Of a DNA stretch of 7,219 bases, positions 1 to 4,414 are shown one piece after another; position 1 is the stretch's first letter; the number at the start of each line of letters is the position of its first letter. Under the pieces are notes generated by a model. It was not told the DNA's origin and searched no databases. It saw nothing but the letters and a program-made list of their open reading frames with translations. Origin of the DNA: Pseudoxanthomonas sp. (lineage in GTDB: Bacteria; Pseudomonadota; Gammaproteobacteria; Xanthomonadales; Xanthomonadaceae); assembly GCA_026785795.1 (NCBI GenBank), contig JAJAZJ010000224.1, forward strand, positions 1 to 7,219. Reading direction: 5' to 3'. A program made the position numbers and the translations under genes.

Positions 1-381
1 CGCCTGCCTGGAGCGATGGCCGAACAGGCCTTCGAAAAAGTCACTGAATCCACCTCCGTCCGCGCCACCGCTGCCGAACACTTCCTCGAAATCGAAGTCC
101 TGCCCGGGGCCGGCGCTACCTCGTGCATTGCCCGGCCCTTGGCGGACTTCTTCACCCGGCCGATAGCCCTGCGTACGCAGCTGGTCGTATACCTTGCGCT
201 TTTCCGGATCCCGAAGCGCCTCGTAGGCTTCGTTGACGGCCTTGAACTTTTCCTCGGCGCCCGCCTCCTTGCTGACATCGGGATGGAACTTGCGCGCCAG
301 CCGCCGATAGGCGGTCTTGAGTTCGACCTCGCCTGCGCCCGGCTCGACGCCGAGCACGCTGTAATAATCCTTGAATTGCAT
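1..381 (-). CDS. cbpA: CbpA-type J-domain co-chaperone (3' end cut by window edge)
   Basis: A leftward reading frame starts at the ATG read from 381 to 379 and stays open to the window edge, giving 127 residues. Residues 4-70 form a J domain: the opening DYYSVLGV, the helix II sequence AYRRLARK, the diagnostic HPD at 33-35 that stimulates DnaK ATPase, and NEAYEALRDPEKR in helices III-IV. A Gly/Phe/Asp-rich linker follows (about 80-120, with DFDFEEVFG and FSDFFEGLFG). This order matches curved-DNA-binding protein CbpA, a cytoplasmic DnaJ paralogue that works with DnaK and can bind DNA. The C-terminal substrate-binding domains lie outside the window, so a general DnaJ-like protein cannot be excluded. 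CbpA proteins are about 300 residues, so over half is missing. The Shine-Dalgarno sequence is weak (GAGGCAGG just upstream). The gene is divergent from the peroxiredoxin gene. Confidence 0.88.
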   Translation of the reverse strand, partial: MQFKDYYSVLGVEPGAGEVELKTAYRRLARKFHPDVSKEAGAEEKFKAVNEAYEALRDPEKRKVYDQLRTQGYRPGEEVRQGPGNARGSAGPGQDFDFEEVFGSGGADGGGFSDFFEGLFGHRSRQA

Positions 382-524
382 TGCCTGCCTCGAACCAGTG
401 GGCATCGCGGGGTTGCCTGACCTGGCTGATTCTACGGGCTGCGGCCGCCGGCAGCGATTCCCTGTGCATTGACGCGGGTTTAGCATTGCAAGCCCTATGC
501 TTGAAGGACCTCCAAGGAGCTGCC
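382..524. promoter_or_regulatory. Divergent intergenic region between cbpA and the peroxiredoxin gene
   Basis: This 143-base gap must carry promoters for both divergent units. On the minus strand TAGAAT (434 to 429) matches the -10 consensus at five of six positions and would give a leader of about 40 bases for cbpA, but no good -35 lies at the right spacing. On the plus strand TTGACG (469-474) resembles a -35 box. The best downstream -10-like sequence, TATGCT (496-501), is 21 bases away, longer than usual. Two overlapping short inverted repeats sit just before the peroxiredoxin ribosome site: AGCAT (482-486) with ATGCT (497-501), and CAAGC (489-493) with GCTTG (499-503). They could be an operator or chance. 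I see no convincing OxyR tandem ATAG/CTAT pattern. The promoter assignments are inference. Confidence 0.35.
514..519 (+). promoter_or_regulatory. Ribosome binding site of the peroxiredoxin gene
   Basis: AAGGAG lies five bases before the ATG at 525. The reading frame is open back to 381, and this site decides in favour of the internal start at 525, which also gives the N-terminus expected for Prx5-type proteins. Confidence 0.8.
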
Positions 525-1007
525 ATGACCATCCAGACCGACGACCACATCCCTGAAACCACGCTCAACCGGATTCGCGAGGGGGTGGAGACCATCGACA
601 CTCCCACTCTTTTCGACGGCCGCAAAGTCGTTCTGTTCGCCGTACCCGGGGCGTTCACCCCCACCTGCTCCGAGCGCCACCTGCCCGGCTTCGTGGAGCA
701 TTTCGATGCGTTCCGCAGCCGCGGCATCGAGGTCTATTGCGTCTCGGTCAACGACCCCTTCGTGATGCAGGCCTGGGGCAAGTCCCAAGGCGTGCCGGAT
801 GGGCTGCAGATGCTGGCCGACGGCAACGCAGACCTGACCCGCGCCCTTGGGCTGGAGATGGACGCCAGCGGCTACGGCATGGGCATACGCTCCAAGCGCT
901 ACGCGCTGTACGCCGAAAATGGCGTGGTCAAGCAGCTTTACGTGGAGTCACCCGGTGAGTTCAAGGTGTCTTCGGCCGAGCATGTGCTGGAAAACCTCCC
1001 CGCCTGA
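525..1007 (+). CDS. Prx5-type peroxiredoxin, apparently one-cysteine (AhpC/TSA/redoxin superfamily)
   Basis: This 160-residue protein is a cytosolic thiol peroxidase expected to reduce hydrogen peroxide and alkyl hydroperoxides. The active-site sequence PGAFTPTCS covers 41-49, with Pro41, Thr45 and peroxidatic Cys48 in the universal PxxxTxxC motif. Arg125 in RSKRYAL fits the conserved catalytic arginine. VNDPFVMQAW (75-84) is typical of the Prx5 group. The only other cysteine is Cys72, just before VSVND, a position conserved in many family members that is not the classical resolving cysteine. No cysteine occurs in the C-terminal part where animal Prx5 carries its resolving residue (human Cys151). 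This suggests a one-Cys mechanism recycled by glutaredoxin/glutathione or thioredoxin, as in plant type II peroxiredoxins; that is inference. Length is normal for the family. The gene lies 29 bases before the ferritin-like gene and is probably cotranscribed with it. Confidence 0.92.
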   Translation: MTIQTDDHIPETTLNRIREGVETIDTPTLFDGRKVVLFAVPGAFTPTCSERHLPGFVEHFDAFRSRGIEVYCVSVNDPFVMQAWGKSQGVPDGLQMLADGNADLTRALGLEMDASGYGMGIRSKRYALYAENGVVKQLYVESPGEFKVSSAEHVLENLPA

Positions 1008-1036
1008 TCTTCCCTACTCCACTGAGAGGCACGCCA

Positions 1037-1639
1037 ATGTCAAAGCCAGCCAAGAAGTCCGCGCCGCAGCCGCCCCGTAACGCAACCAAGGTGCCCGCGC
1101 CCAAGGTTGGTCTGCTGACAGACACCGCGACCTTGCGTGCCAACGCGCGCAAGAATATCGAAGATGGCGCGATCACCAGCACCTATGGAGCAGACAAGGA
1201 GGCCGTCATCCGGCTGCTCAATGACGCATTGGCAACCGAATACGTGTGTGTGCTGCGCTATTACCGCCACTACTTCATGGCCTCAGGCATGCTGGCAGAT
1301 GCCGTCAAAGCAGAGTTCCTTGAACACGCCCAGCAGGAACAGGCACATGCCAACCTCCTTGCCGAACGAATCGTGCAACTGGGCGGCGAACCGGACCTGA
1401 ATCCAGACACCCTGACTGCACGCTCGCATGCGGAGTACAAGGTCGGAAAGGACCTGCGCGATATGGTCAAGGAAGACCTGATAGCGGAACGCATCGCCAT
1501 CGACAGCTATCGCGAGATGATCAACTACATAGGCGATCGCGACACCACTACCAAGCGTATCCTGGAATCCATACTGGCGCAGGAAGAGGAACATGCCGAT
1601 GAATTCTCGGACCTGCTGGATGGCTGGATAGGCAAGTAG
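1037..1639 (+). CDS. Ferritin-like (bacterioferritin-related) diiron protein with a basic N-terminal tail
   Basis: This 200-residue protein is predicted to be a four-helix ferritin-like diiron protein for iron oxidation and storage in the cytoplasm. Likely metal ligands, in helix order, are Glu68 (ATEY), Glu101 and His104 (EQAH), Glu151 (IAER), and Glu183 and His186 (EEEH). The two ExxH motifs and the 33-residue step from Glu68 to Glu101 match bacterioferritin (Glu18, Glu51, His54, Glu94, Glu127, His130). In bacterioferritin the haem-ligand Met52 follows Glu51. Here that place is Gln102, so haem binding in the usual way is unlikely. The chain is about 40 residues longer than bacterioferritin, mostly an N-terminal extension of some 50 residues. 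Its first 23 residues are rich in Lys, Pro and Ala, recalling the DNA-binding tails of some Dps proteins. GAGAGG (1024-1029) sits seven bases before the ATG. A strong terminator follows. Whether it forms a 24-mer cage or a Dps-like shell cannot be told from sequence alone. Confidence 0.85.
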   Translation: MSKPAKKSAPQPPRNATKVPAPKVGLLTDTATLRANARKNIEDGAITSTYGADKEAVIRLLNDALATEYVCVLRYYRHYFMASGMLADAVKAEFLEHAQQEQAHANLLAERIVQLGGEPDLNPDTLTARSHAEYKVGKDLRDMVKEDLIAERIAIDSYREMINYIGDRDTTTKRILESILAQEEEHADEFSDLLDGWIGK

Positions 1640-1674
1640 GCCTTAGAGAACCTGAAAGATCGACCCAACTAAAC

Positions 1675-1706
1675 GAGCCGCCAAATCCATGGCGGCTCTT
1701 TTTTTT
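1675..1706 (+). terminator. Rho-independent terminator of the peroxiredoxin-ferritin unit
   Basis: A perfect 9-bp stem (GAGCCGCCA at 1675-1683 with TGGCGGCTC at 1690-1698) encloses a six-base loop and is followed directly by eight Ts (1699-1706). It begins 35 bases after the ferritin-like stop codon. On the opposite strand the stem is followed only by GTTTAGTT, so any action on transcripts arriving from pbpC would be weaker. Confidence 0.93.
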
Positions 1707-1755
1707 GCTGCACACCCAAGCTGGAATCAGAAATCCACGGGGTCGCAAATGTTCG

Positions 1756-1777
1756 GGCGGGTCATGCAATGACCGCC
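1756..1777. repeat. Small hairpin with a three-base loop
   Basis: GGTCAT (1760-1765) and ATGACC (1769-1774) pair perfectly across the loop GCA. The stem extends by three more pairs (1756-1758 with 1775-1777) if G1759 is bulged. No T-run follows on either strand, so it is not a classical terminator. It might stabilise the 3' end of the leftward pbpC transcript; that role is inference. Confidence 0.5.
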
Positions 1778-1791
1778 GCCGCGGCCGCGGC
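1778..1791. repeat. 14-base perfect GC palindrome
   Basis: GCCGCGGCCGCGGC is self-complementary across all 14 bases and is built from two overlapping-context CCGCGG units around GGCC. It abuts the preceding hairpin. In high-GC DNA such palindromes can occur by chance, so no function is claimed. Confidence 0.6.
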
Positions 1792-1891
1792 CCAGCTCGG
1801 CGCAGACGAGACGAAAAATTCACGCCTGCATGAGGAGGTTTGGCCGGGCTGGTACTACACCCGTGCAATGACAATCGTTAACGCAACCCGG

Positions 1892-4288
1892 CTAGGGCAG
1901 CACCTTGAACCTCACGCTGGTCCACGCTCCCGTTTCGGCCAGCGCAGTGAGCACGTGCTCACCCGGATCATCGAAGTCATGCTGGAAGGATTGCGCACCC
2001 CGGGTCTGGGCAAGCCAGCGCCCGTCAAGTAGCCATTGCACGCTTGCATCCGTCCCCAGTGCCCGCAGCTGCAGGCGCGCGCCGCGCACGCTGCCCGGGG
2101 CGCGGGCCAAAATCGCACGATCGTTCAGCCCCTCTATCCTGAGCTCGGCGGATCCGTCACGTCCGTCGGGTGCGCAGTCCGGTGACAGGGCCGGCAGCCG
2201 CGATAGGGCACGCTCCTGGGCAGGAAGCCAGGGCGACGCCAGCGCTGGCCAGCGCGCGATCTCTGCCGATCCCGGCTGGTGCGGCTTGTTGCAGTCTGCG
2301 GAAAGGCGCATGCCGCTCACCGCATCGACCTGGAATCGCTCGCGACCCGCGTTCCATAGCCGTGCATCGCGCTCAGGAAAAGTGGGTGGAACCACCCCAC
2401 CCAGCGCCCACGCCTTGCGCTTGCGCTGGCACAGCTGTGGTGCTTCCGGCTCCATCGCCAGGCCCAGTGGCCAGCAGATGTCCACCTCGGACACGTCGGC
2501 CGGCGCCGGCGGCGGTACCCCGTCGTTTCGTGCGCGCGGCAGGCTGTCGATCACTTCGAACATCAGCGGCAGCGCAGTCAGCGCCCCGTACTGGCCCGGA
2601 AGCGGCGTGCCGTCGGGGCGTCCTACCCAGACTCCCACGGTATGGCGCCGCGTCCCGCCAATGGCCCACGCGTCACGAAAGCCGTAGCTGGTGCCGGTCT
2701 TCCACGCCACCCGCGGGCGCGAACCGACGTCAAAGGTGCCCAGCCCGTAACCCGGCCTGGGATTGGCCTCCAATACCTCACGCACGATCCATGCAGCGCC
2801 GGGCGACATCATCCTGCGATCACTCTGCGGATCGCTCTCCGTATGGCGAACGCGTCCGGCCAGGCCGCCACGATTGAAGGCCGCGAACGCGCCCACCAGC
2901 TCCTCCAGGCGTGCGCCGGTGCCACCCAGGATCATCGACAGATTGGGCGTGGCCCCGCGTGGATACTTCAGGGTGATACCGCCGTTGGCCAGCCGCGCGG
3001 AGAATCGCTCGGGCCCCACACGGTCCAGCACATCGACCGCAGGTACGTTCAACGACAGCCGCAGCGCCTCGGCCACGCTCACCGGTCCGTTGAAGGCCGC
3101 GTCGAAATTTCCCGGCCGGTAGCCGCCGAACGACTGTGGTGCGTCGACCAGCAGGCTCTCCGAATGGATCAGGCCATCGTCCAGCGCCAGCGCGTACAGG
3201 AACGGCTTGAGCGTGGAGCCCGGGGAACGCCAGGCCTGCACCATGTCCACGTGCCCCAAGCGCTGCCGGTCGGCGAAGCCGAGCGAACCGATGTAGGCAC
3301 GCGCCTGCATGGTGTCATTGTCCACCACCAGCAGCGCGGCCGAAGTGCGCCCGGGCAGATGCGAGAAATACGCCGCCACCCGCTCCTCCAGGGTGTGCTG
3401 CAGGTCTGCGTCAATGCTGGACACGATGCGCGCCGCTCCCGGCTGCTGCCGCTTCAGCCGTTGGGCCAGCAGAACCGCGCCCATCGGTGGCTTGAGCGTC
3501 CGCGCCACCACGGCTTCGACCCGGGCATCTTCCACTTCCGCTTCCGTCCACACCCGCAGGTCCTGCATGCGCCGCAAGACCTTGTCACGCGCGATACGCG
3601 CGGCCTCGGGGTGTCGATCGGGGCGCAGGCGGCTGGGGGACTGCGGCAGCACTGCCAGCAGCGCCGCCTCGGCGTGGGAGAGCTGCGCGGCCGGCTTGCC
3701 CAGATAGGCCCAGCTGGCCGCCTCCACGCCCTGGATGGTGCCGCCGTAGGGGGCACGCTCAAGGTAAAGCTGCAGGATTTCGCGCTTGCTGAGGTGCGCT
3801 TCCAGCTGCAGCGCACGCAGCAGCTGCTTGCCCTTGCCCCACGGCGTGCGCGTATGTGGATCCAGGATGCGCGCGACCTGCATGGTCAGGGTGGAGCCAC
3901 CGGATACGATCCTGCCGCTGCGCAGCCACTGGCTGCCGGCACGCACCAGGGCAACCGGGTTGATGCCGGGATGCCGGTAGAACCAGCGATCCTCGTAGCT
4001 CAACAGGGCCTGCAGGTACAGCGGCGAGATGCGTTCCTGGCTGGCCGGGTAGCGCCACACGCCATCACGATCAGCGAAGGCGCGCAGCGGCGTGCCGTCG
4101 CGCGCAACCACAAGCGTGCTGGTGTCGCGCGCTTTGGGCAGCGGCGGGGGAAATGCGAAGTCGAGCAGCAGCAGGGCCAGCAGCACGGCCACGGTGCCCC
4201 AGCGAAGCCACGGCGCCAGCGTGCGCATCGCGCCATGGCGCTCGGCTACGGCAGCGCTTGCGTGGGTTGGCGTGTGGGGTTCCGGCAT
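1892..4288 (-). CDS. pbpC: Penicillin-binding protein 1C, bifunctional peptidoglycan glycosyltransferase/transpeptidase
   Basis: This 798-residue class A penicillin-binding protein would polymerise lipid II glycan chains and carry a transpeptidase domain, anchored in the inner membrane and facing the periplasm. A short cytoplasmic N-terminus precedes one membrane segment (about 30-47). The family 51 glycosyltransferase domain shows EDRWFYRHPG with Glu99 as likely catalytic acid, GGSTLTMQ (130-137), and KREILQLYLERAPYGG (168-183). The transpeptidase domain has the SxxK motif at Ser358-Lys361 (SPGSTLKPF), SLN at 412-414 and KTGT at 530-533. A PBP1C-type C-terminal domain (BiPBP_C-like) occupies about 710-796. 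E. coli PbpC is about 770 residues, so length is normal. The chosen ATG has no good ribosome site; Met21 (codon at 4228-4226), nearer the membrane segment, is an alternative. A TGA in frame (4315-4313) blocks further extension. It lies downstream of the macroglobulin gene, as in E. coli yfhM-pbpC. Confidence 0.96.
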   Translation of the reverse strand: MPEPHTPTHASAAVAERHGAMRTLAPWLRWGTVAVLLALLLLDFAFPPPLPKARDTSTLVVARDGTPLRAFADRDGVWRYPASQERISPLYLQALLSYEDRWFYRHPGINPVALVRAGSQWLRSGRIVSGGSTLTMQVARILDPHTRTPWGKGKQLLRALQLEAHLSKREILQLYLERAPYGGTIQGVEAASWAYLGKPAAQLSHAEAALLAVLPQSPSRLRPDRHPEAARIARDKVLRRMQDLRVWTEAEVEDARVEAVVARTLKPPMGAVLLAQRLKRQQPGAARIVSSIDADLQHTLEERVAAYFSHLPGRTSAALLVVDNDTMQARAYIGSLGFADRQRLGHVDMVQAWRSPGSTLKPFLYALALDDGLIHSESLLVDAPQSFGGYRPGNFDAAFNGPVSVAEALRLSLNVPAVDVLDRVGPERFSARLANGGITLKYPRGATPNLSMILGGTGARLEELVGAFAAFNRGGLAGRVRHTESDPQSDRRMMSPGAAWIVREVLEANPRPGYGLGTFDVGSRPRVAWKTGTSYGFRDAWAIGGTRRHTVGVWVGRPDGTPLPGQYGALTALPLMFEVIDSLPRARNDGVPPPAPADVSEVDICWPLGLAMEPEAPQLCQRKRKAWALGGVVPPTFPERDARLWNAGRERFQVDAVSGMRLSADCNKPHQPGSAEIARWPALASPWLPAQERALSRLPALSPDCAPDGRDGSAELRIEGLNDRAILARAPGSVRGARLQLRALGTDASVQWLLDGRWLAQTRGAQSFQHDFDDPGEHVLTALAETGAWTSVRFKVLP

Positions 4289-4414
4289 GGCGCATGGGCC
4301 TGGCCCGGTGGATCATCGGCAGGGCAAGGCAACACCCGATCAGGCCGTCATTCACCGTCCGGCGATTTCCTCCTGCGGGGACCGCTGCGCTCAATCAAAT
4401 ACTGAGCGATCGGG
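4289..4414 (-). promoter_or_regulatory. yfhM-pbpC spacer with an imperfect hairpin and an orphan AGGAGG
   Basis: These 126 bases separate the macroglobulin stop from the chosen pbpC start. Reading leftward, an inverted repeat CGCTCA/TGAGCG (4408-4403 with 4393-4388; nine-base loop) comes just after the macroglobulin stop. It lacks a T-run, so it is not a standard terminator. Next comes a perfect AGGAGG (4374-4369). No start codon in the pbpC frame lies at normal spacing. The nearest starts, a GTG (4355-4353) and an overlapping ATG, are 13 to 17 bases away; the ATG meets a stop after three codons and the GTG opens a frame that only shadows pbpC. I see no convincing promoter, so cotranscription is possible. 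Confidence 0.4.

Larger units (their letters stand above)
1707..1891. other. Non-coding convergent gap between the terminator and the pbpC stop
   Basis: I see no gene here. The short open frames have no plausible ribosome site or recognisable protein sequence, and some run into pbpC antisense. The gap holds a hairpin (1756-1777), an adjoining GC palindrome (1778-1791), a distant pair of 6-base arms (GCCGGG at 1843-1848 and CCCGGC at 1887-1892) and the 8-base palindrome CGTTAACG (1876-1883) next to the pbpC stop. There is no leftward T-run ending in a clear pbpC terminator. Confidence 0.6.

Noticed and set aside
16..420. Plus-strand open frame opposite the cbpA-type gene
   Set aside because: The minus strand encodes a clear J domain with HPD, so this is a shadow.
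381..524. Extending the peroxiredoxin N-terminus back to 381
   Set aside because: The frame is open, but AAGGAG stands five bases before 525 and family members start at about that point. The extension would also remove nearly all of the divergent promoter region.
382..524. OxyR or Fur binding site before the peroxiredoxin gene
   Set aside because: A search by eye found neither a tandem ATAG/CTAT arrangement nor an AT-rich Fur-like palindrome in this GC-rich gap.
1548..1874. Minus-strand open frame across the gap and the end of the ferritin-like gene
   Set aside because: It needs a TTG start, runs antisense through the strong terminator and the ferritin-like C-terminus, and shows no recognisable protein pattern.
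1769..2032. Possible 87-codon plus-strand gene in the convergent gap
   Set aside because: Its start lies inside the hairpin with no ribosome site, and more than half of it is antisense to the pbpC C-terminus.
2642..4405. A 587-codon plus-strand open frame antisense to pbpC
   Set aside because: It lies opposite a gene with all family motifs intact, has low-complexity Arg/Ala/Gln-rich sequence and no recognisable domain. Long antisense open frames are a normal by-product of high-GC codon use.
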